Positions 44,601-55,491 are shown, counted from the stretch's first letter. The stretch: 64,000 nucleotides of DNA from Lomentospora prolificans (GCA_029532625.1 JARFXM010000003.1:4154001-4218000); one strand, 5' to 3'. Numbers and translations are program-made. Notes: generated by a model from the letters alone, not told the origin.

Positions 44601-45255
44601 GTTTGCTAGCTCGCAGGAGGACCTCGAGAGGTCGACCGCCACCGGTACCATTGCTGAGGTCATCAGGTATCTCGGCGCCTCTGTGACTCCTTTCACTGAG
44701 CCTCTTGCCAAGATTTTGCTCCATCGTCTCTCAGACAACGATCCTCTGACCAAGTCCAACGCTGCCTATGCTATTGGCCAGCTCATCATCAGCTCTGAGG
44801 ACAACAACGTTCTCAGCTTGTATGAGCAAGTTGTTACCAAGCTCGAGCCCGCGCTCTCTGTCACCGACTCCCGTATGCAGGACAACATCTGCGGTTGCTT
44901 CTCTCGCATGATGATGCGCAACCCTGAGCCCGCCATCATTGCCAAGCTCCTCCCTGAAGTTGTGAATGTCCTTCCCCTCAAGGAAGACTTTGAGGAAAAC
45001 GCTCCCATCTTCCAGTGCATCTTCAAGCTTTGTACGTTCCCTTCTCAAATCTTAGCCATTTACTTATCACACCCGCTAATATGTTTTGCAGATGACGCCT
45101 CCAACCCTACCGTCCAGGAGCTCACCCCCCGTCTTGTTCCCGTCTTCAAGGCCGTTCTTGGCGAACCCGAGGCCCAGCTTGACGATGAGACTCGTGAGAT
45201 GGTTAAGAAGATTGCTCAGCTCCTTCACCAGGCCAGACCGGAGTTGTTCCAGTAA
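41638..45255 (+). CDS. KAP123: Importin beta-4 family karyopherin Kap123
   Basis: Predicted 1084-aa nuclear import receptor of the Kap123/importin-4 type, which carries ribosomal proteins and histones into the nucleus. Exons: 41638-41683, 41756-44069, 44301-45031, 45092-45255; all in frame (joins ASQIPDTQSV, ESERSVVTAI, IFKLYDASNP). HEAT repeats fill the protein, for example AAILALGNAAEGSPDFIS and VRHAALIGLIQLADEMAEDF. The long acidic loop (EESSDDDNIVNMDDDADWDD) typical of this importin group lies near residue 680. Length is close to yeast Kap123 (1113 aa). Its strong codon bias creates long antisense open frames, which I do not consider genes. Its TATA-containing promoter is shared with the dioxygenase gene. 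Confidence 0.95.
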
Positions 45256-45827
45256 ATAGTTGGTGGGGGGCAGACACGGTCCCAAAGGTACATACGTGAT
45301 GGAACGTCTATTTAATGTGGTGTGTTGTTCATGATGAAAGGATGAAAATTACGGTATATGACTATGCGTGCAGTAATGTCAGCCGGTTGCCTCTCGACCA
45401 GAGCTAGGCCTCAGGGCAGGATTGATGACGGAATTTATATAAAACTCAGGTGGATCAAGTAGGATTACGCGAATGAATAGTAGAGACGAAGGGAGGCTCG
45501 GTTGCTTTTACTTCCTACAAAGTTTGATGAATGCCTATCGATTTATATGTTAGATCTTCTGTCCCTGGCCGAGTTTGATGATTCTACAGTCGAATACGGA
45601 CTAAAACGCTACCTGTTTGATGCGGTAAGTTCCTCAGTCGCGTGCTTGCTCTTTGGGGGTTCTCAGTATGCATTATCGAGAGTTCTTTATATTATTCTTC
45701 AGACATAAGATTTCGGTTGCCTGTCATGTTTCAATCGCAAATAGGTATTCGTTACTATCCCTGGATGCTAATATTTCGAGAAATTTGACGAAACTCTCAG
45801 ACCCTACTACATTGTTGAAGCTCTCTT
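45256..45827. other. Convergent 3' intergenic region, no gene seen
   Basis: A/T-richer sequence between the stops of KAP123 and the CorA-like gene, presumably 3' UTRs. The ORF at 45502-45708 shows no recognisable feature. Confidence 0.5.
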
Positions 45828-47590
45828 CTATTCCACTGTTTCCCACGAAGCACTACTCTTCGAGACACTGCCCCGTCTTGACCCCTCCGTCGGATTTGTC
45901 CTATTAGTTCTAGTCGTCCTGTTAGTTTGAGTTGTTCTATTCGTTCGAGCCGTCTTATCAGTCCGACTTGTAGCGGTCCGCTGGACAGGCTTGAAAGCCT
46001 GTGGTGTGGGCTGCCGCCACCACTGAGTTGACTGCTTTGCCTTGCTCGCGATTTCGAGCGTCTCTCGGCGCTTGATGATTACTTTGGCGCGTTCCCTCCG
46101 GAAATAGACCCATCCGTACCAGAGGACGATGGTGAGTACCGTGAGGGGGAAGGTGGTGGCTAGGTAAGTCGTGGCCTGGCGTTTGCTGTTGCCGTCGTGG
46201 ACCGTTTCTTCGAAGAATTTGGCTGAGAAGAGTGTCTATCGAACATCTAGTTAGCTTTCTTGCATACTTGAGAGAAGGAGCGGGATCGACCTACCGCCAT
46301 GAAGGTTGCAGGGAGGAACAGCATGGTAATCAAGGTGATGGCGGTGACGGACGTGGTGTCCTTCCAGCTCGCCTCGGCCAACCTCCGAGACTCGTCCGCC
46401 AAGCGGCGCGAATCATCCGCAATCTTCCTCGACTCCTGCGCAATGGCCAACGTGGAATCTTGATTCTTCTGGGTGATGACGTTCTGAAGACCCTGGATGA
46501 CGGCGTTGGCCTGGTGGTGCCAGCCCTTCATGTACATGCTCAGATTGTCCGACCTATATTCTAGATACTTGGCCCACTCGTCGATCATGTGCTTCGCGAC
46601 CTTTAATTCGGGTGAGGCGAGATAGCCCAGCCGGTTCATCTCTTCGTTTTCGTCCCGCAGGAACCGTAGCGTTCTGCTTAGGCCCTGCAAAATGCTGTCC
46701 GTCTGGGCGATGTCGACGCTGTTCGCGACGGCATCAGAGGTAAGTCTCGACAGCTCATCAGAAGGTATCTGCCTCGCGTCCTTTCGTTCTGTATTCGAGT
46801 ACCGGTGGAATCCCGCCTTTTGTATAATGTCGTCGATCTGTCGCGCCGTGTTGACGGTCCATTCCGTGTTGGCGAGTTCCCACGACATGATGAGGATGAG
46901 CGCCGAGAGCGGGTGCTGCCACATCCGGGGGTCTCTGAAAGCGCGCCCATGGTCATTTTCAGCGATCTTGATGAAATTTTCGACGAACCCGAGGATGTCG
47001 GTGTTGTAAAGCGTCAGCCCGACAATAGTGGTGTTGCTCTCCGGGTAGAATATCGACGTCGCTATCGAGAGCCACGTTTGGATCTCCAGGTCGTAGATGA
47101 ACCTCTGGTCCGGCTCCGCCGCCGCTTCGTCGGCGAGGGAAGGACCGGAGCCCAGCGGGTTCGGTATCCTCCTCGGCCACCGATACCGTGAAAGGCCGGC
47201 GAAACCGACGTAGTGCTCCCAGGGCGACCGCGCGGGCCCGCCCTCGAGCACAACCTCCTTGAAGGCCTCGTACTCGTCCGAGTCGTAGTCCTTGGGGTGG
47301 AACACGAGGAGCTGGAGCGTACCCGGCGAGTCGGGCTTAGGGACTTTTGCGGCCTGCGTCGCCTCGTCGAGCCATTCTTTAACTGCGCCGAGGGAGCGTA
47401 TCGACTGGTATTCGAGCTTGGGCGCGTCGCGGCCGTTTTCAGAGGGCGTCAGGAGGATGGCGGTGTTTTCTGTTCGCGTGAGCACTTCTTCGAGGCGGTC
47501 ATGGTCTTCGGTGGGGAGGTGCTCCCATTTTAACTGGTGGCTTGGGCCGGCTTCGAAGATTTCTGCCTCGTTGCTGGTGCTAATACTCAT
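45828..47590 (-). CDS. CorA-like two-helix membrane protein
   Basis: Predicted 567-aa protein. Exons 47590-46295 and 46235-45828, joined as TFMA-TLFSAKFFEETV. The large N-terminal part is soluble and acidic. A long helical stretch (ESRKIADDSRRLADESRRLA) leads to two membrane helices: TAITLITMLFLPATFMATLFSA-type TM1 and LATTFPLTVLTIVLWYGWVYF-type TM2. This helix-LPATFxA-TM-loop-TM design is that of the fungal CorA-like/Mg2+-transporter-like accessory proteins. The canonical GMN loop of true CorA channels is not present (AKFF instead), so transport is doubtful. The C-terminal tail carries a short tandem repeat of T-x-T/R-N-R-T units. It is divergent from the NLR gene, with 449 bp between the start codons. 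Confidence 0.78.
45905..45970 (-). repeat. Short tandem repeat encoding Asn-Arg-Thr units in the CorA-like tail
   Basis: Roughly 12-15-bp units related to ACNAATAGGACGACT (minus strand) repeat about four times and encode TARTNRTTQTNRTTRTNRTN in the cytosolic tail of the CorA-like protein. Copies are diverged from each other. The array probably varies in copy number between strains. Confidence 0.65.
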
Positions 47591-48039
47591 CGTTGCTCCT
47601 TGCTAATGTCGATCAATCTAAACTCGCCCACCAGAGAGAAGACGCGCGACAAAGAGTCAAAAGCCGATAAGCCCAGACCCATCCATTTGGGGGTCATCCC
47701 GAAAAGGCCCAAAAAAGGGTCCCTTGTCAAATTTATTCGTTTTGAAATGCGTGTGAAATCCCACAGGCAGCCACATCGGGCAGCCTTGTACCACACCAGA
47801 AATGCCGCAGCCAGCCCTACCTGCCCACACCACTTCGATTCTGTAGCCTCGACGGAGATATGGTTTGTGATGCCGCCGTCCTATACGCCAGAAGTGGCAA
47901 CCTTTCGTCATCAATAGATCCTCTTCGAAAGCCACTACGACCACCAACGCTGCGTACTTCTGACCGTGGACATTGAACGAAACGATACCAGCTGCCGATC
48001 ACCATCAATCGAACGGCCTTTTGCGCCTAACCGGCGGAC
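47591..48039. promoter_or_regulatory. Shared divergent promoter of the CorA-like gene and the NLR
   Basis: A 449-bp interval between two head-to-head start codons. Co-regulation is possible but not shown. No discrete TATA box or known factor site was assigned. Confidence 0.5.
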
Positions 48040-51000
48040 ATGTCTGGTGCTGAGGTTCTCGGCATTATCTCTGCCATCATTACTATTGTCGATACAACCG
48101 TCAAGATCTACGCCGCTGCTGCCGATGCGTCGGGCCTTCCCGAAACCTTCCGCGATGTTGCGCAACGGCTCCCTCTTCTCCAAGAAAGCCTCAAAACGAC
48201 CCAATGCCATCTGAGCACCACGACTCCTGACAACGAATCCTGCAAGGCAATGAGTCTCGTCTTGGTGAGCTGCAAAGGGAAGGCCACGCGATTGGAGGAG
48301 ATATTCAAGAAAGCCGTCCCAAGGGTTGATACTTCTAGATTAGAGCGCCCAATCATCGCCGTTCGCACCCTGGCTCAAGGCGATGTAGTCGAGTCGCTTA
48401 TGGACAGTATAACTAAGGATATTCAGCTCCTGACGATGAATTATGTGACCAAGTTGGCCACAGAGGCTCAGATGGCTGAGCTAGCACGGCTTATGAGAGA
48501 GCTAAAGCCAGCTTTATTGCCAGACAGTATGTCCTCCAAGAAACAAACTGATGGAGAGTCTAACATATAGCAGGCTCAAATAAACACGATGCTGAGCGCA
48601 ACGCCTTGCTCAGGGATCTGAGGTGGACCGACCCCACCCTCGACAAGGACCGCATCGAAAGAACGAAAGGCGGTCTGTACGACGCCGCATCTCGCTGGAT
48701 CCTCGCCCACCCCAGCTATCACCAGTGGCGACATGGCGACACCAAGTTAATCTGGATCAAGGGCGGTGCCGGCAAAGGGAAGACAATGCTGCTGGTCGCT
48801 ATCATCAAGGAACTTCGAGCTTGCACTAAACTCGCTACACCTGCTGCCGACGCGTTCTTGTCATTTTTCTTCTGCCAGAATACCGACCCCCGCTTAAACA
48901 ACGCAGTCGCCATCCTCAAAGGACTGATCTATCTCTTGTTGGTTCAGGATAGCAGCCTCGTTTCCTACCTCAAGGACCACTCTGACCGCATGGACAAAGA
49001 GCTCTTCGACCCCGCCAGCAACGTCAACGCCTTCGACGCGCTTGCCAGTGTATTTCGGCAGATGGCTCAGCACCTCACGTCGGAAACCGTCTACCTGGCC
49101 GTCGATGCTCTCGATGAGTGCGACGACGGGCGGACTGACCTTCTTGGCCTGATCAAGGCCACCTCTCTTCAAGAAAACCGCCTTAAGTGGATCGTTACGA
49201 GCCGTAACCATGTCACTATCGACGGGAGTCTCGCATTGAGTTTAGAGGTGAACTCGGAAGCTGTGCGGCGCTCTATTGAAGTCTATATCGAGCATAAGGT
49301 CTCCCAAATACCGTCGCTTAAATCTAACCCTGCCCAGCGCGCCAATATCCAGCAGAAACTTCTCGACAAGGCTGACGGTACCTTCTTATGGGTAGATCTG
49401 GTCTTGCGGTCTATCTACGATACGCTGGGCCACGATATTGTTCGGCTCATCGATGAAACCCCGAAGGGTCTCCCAGCGCTTTACGAGAAGATGATGGACA
49501 GGATGATGACGAGTACTGGAGTGCTCACAAGCACCTACCTAGGTCCATGCCTTGCCACTCTGTCCATCGCAACAGTGGCATACCGCCCGCTCCACTTGTT
49601 CGAACTGCAAACACTGGCCGGGTTTCAATATGATCCGGACGATCTGGAGAGGATTGTCAACATGTGCGGCTCGTTCCTCACTCTCCTGGACGATCGTATC
49701 TATCCCATTCATCAATCAGCCAAGGACTACCTGGTCAGCGACACCGCTCTTGGCAAGATATTCCCCGATGGGAAGCATGCTGTGCATCGCAGCATCGTCG
49801 ACAGGTCCGCGGCGGAGATGAGGAAAGTTCTGAGGCGAGACATCTATAACCTGGTGCATCCTGGGACACTCATCCAAGAAGTCACGCCGCCTGAGCAGGA
49901 TCCTCTACTTGCCGTGGGATACTCCTGTGCTTACTGGATCGACCACATCCGTGGGGCATTGCAGGAAAGTCGGCGTTCTCGGCTAGTGCGTGCACTCAAG
50001 CAGAAATTCACGCCTTTGAAGAGTACCCGCCGCTTACGCGATCTAATCGCCACATTCTTCCAACACCACTTCCTGCACTGGCTTGAAGCGTTGAGCCTGC
50101 TCGGCGTCGTCACGAACGGAATCGTCTCTCTTGCTCGGCTTAGAGACATCCTGGTCAGTATTTTCGATCCGTGAAGAAATACGTACCTAACTGTTAGTTA
50201 GTCTACGAGGAGCCGTACATTTATTAAGCTAGTTAGAGACTCATATCGGTTCATTTTATATAGCCGATCGATTATCGAACAAGCTCCGCTGCAAATATAT
50301 ATATCAGCACTGCTGTTCGCTCCTATTAACAGCATTATTCGTATATTGTTCGACAATGAAGAGCTTAGCTGGATTTTAACAAAGCCAGTAGTTGAACAGG
50401 ATTGGAGTCTATGCCTCCAGATATTAGAAGGCCACAGCAATTCGGTTAGCTCGGTAGTATTCTCGCCAGATGGTAGCCGCATCGCATCGGGCTCAGGCGA
50501 TGGAACTGTACGGATCTGGGATGCAAAATCGGGCCGGGAGGAACACAAGCTTGAGGGCCACAGCAGTTGGGTTAACTCGGTAGCATTCTCGCCAGATGGT
50601 AGCCGCATCGCATCGGGCTCAGCTGATAGAACTGTACGGATCTGGGATGCAAAGTCAGGCCGGGAGGAACGCAAGCTTGAGGGCCACAGCTGTTGGGTTA
50701 ACTCGGTAGCATTCTCGCCAGATGGTAGCCGCATCGCATCGGGCTCAGATGATAGAACTGTACGGATCTGGGATGCAAAGTCGGGCCGGGAGGAACGCAA
50801 GCTTGAGGGCTACAGCAGTTGGGTTAACTCGGTAGCATTCTCGCCAGATGGTAGCCGCATCACATCGGGCTCAGGCGATGGAACCGTACGGATCTGGGAT
50901 GCAAAGTCGGGCCGGAAGGAACGCAAGCTTGAGGGCCACAGCGATTGGGTTAGCTCAGTAGCATTCTCGCCAGATGGTAGCCGCATCACATCGGGCTCAG

Positions 51001-51935
51001 GCGATGGAACTGTACGGATCTGGGATGCGAAGTCGGGCCGGAAGGAATGCAAGCTTGAGGGCCACAGCGATTGGGTTAGCTCGGTAGCATTCTCGCCAGA
51101 TGGTAGCCGCATCGCATCGGGCTCAGCTGATAGAACTGTACGGATCTGGGATGCGAAGTCGGGCCGGGAGGAACGCAAGCTTGAGGGCCACAGCCATTTG
51201 GTTAGCTCAGTAGCATTCTCGCCAGATGGTAGCCGCATCGCATCGGGCTCAGCTGATAGAACTGTACGGATCTGGGATGCAAAGTCTGGCCGGGAGGAAT
51301 GCAAGCTTGAGGGCCACAGCGATTGGGTTATCTCGGTAGCATTCTCGCCAGATGGTAGCCGCATCGCATCGGGCTCAGGCGATGGAACTGTATGGATCTG
51401 GGATGCAAAGTCGGGCCGGGAGGAACGCAAGCTTGAGGGCCACAGCCATTCGGTTAGCTCGGTAGCATTCTCGCCAGATGGTAGCCGCATCGCATCGGGC
51501 TCAGCTGATGGAACTGTACGGATCTGGGATGCGAAGTCAGGCCTGGAGATGCGCGTTATACAAATGGAACGGGATGTGAACCATTTGCGTTTTGAGACGT
51601 ATGATTCCAGGCTGCAGCTTCGAATTAATGCCGGTAGTATATATCTGGAAAGCGACGATGTTGGCAATCATGTGGGCGACAGAACTTCGCTTGGACTCGA
51701 GTCTGAGGACCAACTGCCTTCAGACCAGGGATCAGTATGCAACGTAACAAAACTACAGTGGGATCTAAGTAGAGATGGGTCCTGGATTATATGGCGCAGC
51801 CGTAGGACAATATGGCTTCCTCCTGATTTCAGACCTGGTCGATCCGATATTTCAAGAGATGGTTCAGCAATTGCTATCGGTCGTCCGACGGGACGCGTGG
51901 TGGTTATAAGGATGTCTCTGGATATGCCATTGTAG
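48040..51935 (+). CDS. NLR receptor: SesA - NACHT - WD40 repeats
   Basis: Predicted 1267-aa NOD-like receptor. Exons 48040-48526, 48571-50153, 50202-51935, with introns of 44 and 48 nt. Residues 1-160 form a SesA-type N-terminal domain (IISAIITIVDTTVKIYAAAA, GLPETFRDVAQRLPLL). The NACHT NTPase has Walker A GGAGKGKT (about residue 225) and Walker B VYLAVDALDECDDG (about 340), both intact. A linker helix region (FIKLVRDSYRFILYSRSIIE, SALLFAPINSIIRILF) leads to nine WD40 repeats of 42 residues, each close to LEGHS-x3-SSVAFSPDGSRI then ASGS-DxTVRIWDAKSGREE. A diverged C-terminal WD-like part follows. In fungi such proteins (HET-E, HET-D, HET-R, NWD2) detect non-self and can trigger cell death. 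No frameshift or missing motif was found; the apparent break between NACHT and WD40 is the second intron. Confidence 0.9.
50424..51557 (+). repeat. Nine 126-bp tandem WD40 repeats with high internal identity
   Basis: Nine in-phase units start at 50424 and every 126 bp after (50550, 50676, and so on to 51432). They are nearly identical at the nucleotide level; changes cluster at the codons after LEGHS, at the Ala/Thr before SGS, at the two or three codons after SGS, and after SGR. This is the pattern of an array homogenised by unequal exchange with selection at a few binding-surface positions. Confidence 0.95.
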
Positions 51936-52847
51936 CTCATGAATAATTACCAGAATATTCATCTTAATATTGATTAATAACTTTTGCAAAAGAGGGTCCT
52001 AGGGGAGCATGTTAATATATAATATTTAGATTTGCCTTCTTTTCGCTCTAGAATATTCGAGAAACTTCGATGCTCTTCAAGGCTATTCGATTCGGTTCTA
52101 CTCTCGTACTCATGCGTTCTCCAGAGAGCGTATGCCTAGGCTGGGGACGTCCGTCTTGGGCCGAATACCTTCAATACTCGGGGAGGCGGCGAGTTTGGCG
52201 TGGAGGGGAGATCTCGCTTCTTCGGCAGGACACCAAGGGCCGGCTTTGGGATCCCACGGTCGAAAGTCCACAGCTCCATGTATCTTTTACGGCTAACAAT
52301 TTACTCGCATGAATATAATGTGGACGTATGTTGACAGGCATCTTCAGTGAAGAAAAACGCAACATGTGTCATGCCCTGACAAGATGTGCGAAGCAAAAGG
52401 GGTGGTCCTGGAAAACGAGAAATTGTTCAAAGACCATGCTTTCCACGTGCACCAAATCTCCCTTCAGCCGTGCCTAATCATTCGAGGTTCCTCAGATGTG
52501 AACAAAATGAGAAGACCCTCAAAGTCGAACACAACATGCACCCCAAGGATCGTCCTCAAGACACCAGTGAGCTGTTCGAGCGCAAGCACTCCTAGGATTG
52601 CCATCAAGACACCAGTGGACAGCCCCCGGTTCCAGGCTTCATTGTGCTCCTGAAACCCCAGTGTGATTGCTTCATGGAGGACCCGAGCTTCCAGGATCAA
52701 AACGATCCGCAATATTGGTGGTGCAGACGCACTAGGATCTGACAAACCCCCCAAAATGAAGCCTTACGATGATATTCCCTAGATTATCGGCCACAACGGG
52801 CCGCAGAAGAAGAAAAAGATATGGTTTTCACAGAAAGCCTCCTAGTT
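51936..52847. other. Convergent 3' region between the NLR and the tetraspan gene
   Basis: About 900 bp. The first 100 bases are A/T-rich and probably the NLR 3' UTR. ORFs at 52070-52312 and 52366-52653 have no recognisable features. No gene is supported. Confidence 0.5.
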
Positions 52848-53605
52848 TCAGTAATCGGTCGCTACGGGATCCTCCAAGAAATCGTAGCCGCCCTCGGGGG
52901 GCAAAAGGTAGTGCGAAGCCGCGAGCGCGATGGCAGATGCAATGGAAACGCTGGCGCTAATGATGCAAAGAAGCCACGAAGTATCGAGGGACCAGCCAGG
53001 AATGAGGAATTGCTCATCGTTGTCATAGGCGTAGGACTGGCACGCATTGTTAGTACCTTTACAAAGGTCTCTAAAGAACCGCAACGTCAGTTGCAGAGAC
53101 GACTTTGCTCACCACTATGCCAATAATGATGTACTCGATAATTGCCACAGAGGCCAGCAGACCGGCCAGAACCTTCCATCCCTGCTCCCGCCTCTGCTTT
53201 CCTCCACCGACGAGGAACACGTACACGATGACCATGACGAGATGCAGAGCAACAGCGAGGTTCGCCAGGAACCCAGCAGATCGCCAGAGATGGCAGAAGT
53301 GTGCCTTGTCATCGGACGAGGGGTCGCACTGCTCCTCGGTCGGGAAGGTCTGGCAGGGCGGATCACGGATGTTCGAGCAGCTCCGGTGGAGGCCGATTGT
53401 TTGGAGAATATGGTCGCCTTTAGGCGTCGTCACGGAATAGTTGACCCATCGCGGGAGGGTTATGGAGACGACGGTCAGAATGGTGGCTGTTGGGTTCGGA
53501 GAGGTCAGTCTGGGGAACGGTGGAATGACGTAGCGCTCAAGGCGGGGAAGACACACCTGCGATGGAAAAGACAAGGAGGCCGGCGTAGACGCTGACTCTC
53601 GTCAT
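52848..53605 (-). CDS. Claudin/Sur7-like four-helix membrane protein
   Basis: Predicted 203-aa tetraspan protein. Exons 53605-53557, 53486-53113, 53036-52848, in frame throughout. The first exon supplies MTRVSVYAGLLVFSIA, joined to TILTVVSITLPRWVNYSV for helix 1. The extracellular loop carries GLHRSCSNIRDPPCQTFP and several further cysteines, the G-L-x-x-S-C pattern of claudin-like folds. Helices 2-4 follow: AGFLANLAVALHLVMVIVYV, WKVLAGLLASVAIIEYIIIG, and DTSWLLCIISASVSIASAIA. Fungal relatives (Sur7/PalI-type and similar) sit in the plasma membrane at eisosomes or act in pH sensing; the exact role here is unknown. The tail ends PPEGGYDFLEDPVATDY. Confidence 0.8.
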
Positions 53606-54680
53606 TTTGAATAATTTGTCGGCTCCAGATCAATTTGGACCGTTCTCGCCCGTCTGAGTCGCCGGTTAACTAGTTTGCGTGGTCGAGTGATGAGGGATGG
53701 TTGGGTCAGTGGCCACAATGCGGTGAGGCTGGTCAAGATGGCTCGAACGCGTAGATGGGCTGGGTCGACTCCTTCTGGAGCTTAATCAAGCGGGATGCAA
53801 CTCCACGCGTTCGCAGAAATAAGTTTGGATTCGTGAGTTAATAATGGCACAAGAGCGCAGCGCAGGTGCAAAGGTTGCGAAGAGATGGGAAGTAGGTTTG
53901 GAGTTGAGAAGCAGCGGGATCGAGGGACAAGTTTAAGTTGTTGCCTGAGGCGAGGTGGAGCATAGCATGCTCCCCGTCTCAAAAAGCAGCATTCGCTCAA
54001 ACAGGCAAAGATCCAGCACTTTGACCGGTCACCACGACTCTTCAATTCTTGGACGGCGCCGATACCAGAACCAAGTTTCACTGCGACATCCAAATGCAGA
54101 ATTTCAAGCCCCAGTTCCTGAAGTGCGCCATCGAATCACTTTTTCGAGCGGCATGCAGAGGCTCGACATGCGGCCGGCCAGTCTCCTTTGAGGACCATAT
54201 CACCGTACACACCTCTTCGCATTAGTCCCGCGTACGCGATAGATAAAGAGACTAGGAAATATAGCCTTCTATATTAGGGACGGGTCCCCTTCAATGTCGA
54301 GAATATCTGATACTGAGAAAAAGTAATATAGCCGCAGAGGTTCCAGTATGACTGTAGACAAGGCGACCAAATACCCCCTGATGAGACATGCTAGGCGTGC
54401 AGTGAAATATCATAGATCCGAATTAGCTCATCGTGACCTATCCGGCAGTCGTTGGTTTGGTCGATTGCGAGGGTTAGGCCAAGGTGCTGCTCTCAGACGA
54501 GGGTTTGGACGAAAATAAAATGATCACGAAATGAGCTGAACTAGCATGCCGCATGCTATGGGGTCGTTTGCGTATGTGTATCTGTGTATCTCCTACAACG
54601 GCTGCTGGCGAAGTTGAGGCCAATTTTCCGTCGAAACGCCCAGCTTCCCTCCATAACACTCCACCGTGCTTTCAACCAGA

Positions 54681-54717
<37 letters not shown>

Positions 54718-55491
54718 AAACATCGCTCCTTCCTCGATAACGCAACAGCGAATGAGCCCATCAATTGACTGCTCTCGGATTTCTAAACCTGTGGATATAC
54801 ATACTCTACATGCACACCGCTACATGTAATACCAGTCCACAATCTTATATCCACCAGCTAACTGCTCTACCGTGTACATGTTATCAGTTGAGGCGACTTG
54901 CACTGATCTTTCTCATTCATCTCCTTCGCTTCCCCCGTCATCACCTTTCCCGTCCTCAACGATCATCGGACTTCTATGGCAAGCCTGCCCAGGCATCTCC
55001 CTGTCCTCGGCCTATATTAAACAGACCCGCAAACACTAGGCTGGATACCAGCGCCGCGGCCAGTGTCTCGCCTCCGAAGCCAACCCGCGAGCTGGCTGGG
55101 GTCCCTTGCCGGCATTTCTCGGGACTTTGGTTCTGGGGTTTATGGTATTATGTCGTTTCCCATCTTCTTTTCTTCCTTTCCCAATCCGACTCCGTGTGCA
55201 TTTAGGAGTGATAAACTCGTCTTTCGACAGTTCACTCACAGTATCAAAGCCAGTCAGCAATCCACGCACTGCTGGCTATAACCCTAACCGTAAACCCTTA
55301 ACCTCGAGTGCCTAGCGTTAGCAGCGGAAGCGGAAGCTTCCCCAGCGCCCTGGGCCAGTAATAATAATAGGACATCCATCTCGCTGGCAGTGATCTCACC
55401 ACCAATTGCATCACATCGCCAGCAAGCTTTACCTCTCCCAAATATACCCTCACCCCAACCCTCACCCCATCCTCTCCCCCTCCCCCCCCGA
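53606..55491. other. Divergent intergenic region upstream of the NIT3-like gene
   Basis: About 1.9 kb with promoters for the tetraspan gene and the nitrilase-family gene. It holds a (CT)n microsatellite at about 54684-54715, a short degenerate telomere-like CCCTAA patch at about 55278-55303 and a C-rich tract at 55447-55489. No gene is supported. Confidence 0.5.
54684..54715 (+). repeat. (CT)n microsatellite
   Basis: An uninterrupted CT dinucleotide run of about 30 bp in an intergenic region. Confidence 0.85.

Noticed and set aside
50154..50345. Frameshift or premature stop inactivating the NLR
   Set aside because: A 48-nt intron with donor, branch point and acceptor removes the stop and restores the canonical linker.
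50198..51667. Two long minus-strand ORFs (200 and 285 aa) opposite the WD40 array
   Set aside because: They mirror the 126-bp repeat and arise from its open antisense frame; the plus-strand WD40 reading is clearly the coding one.
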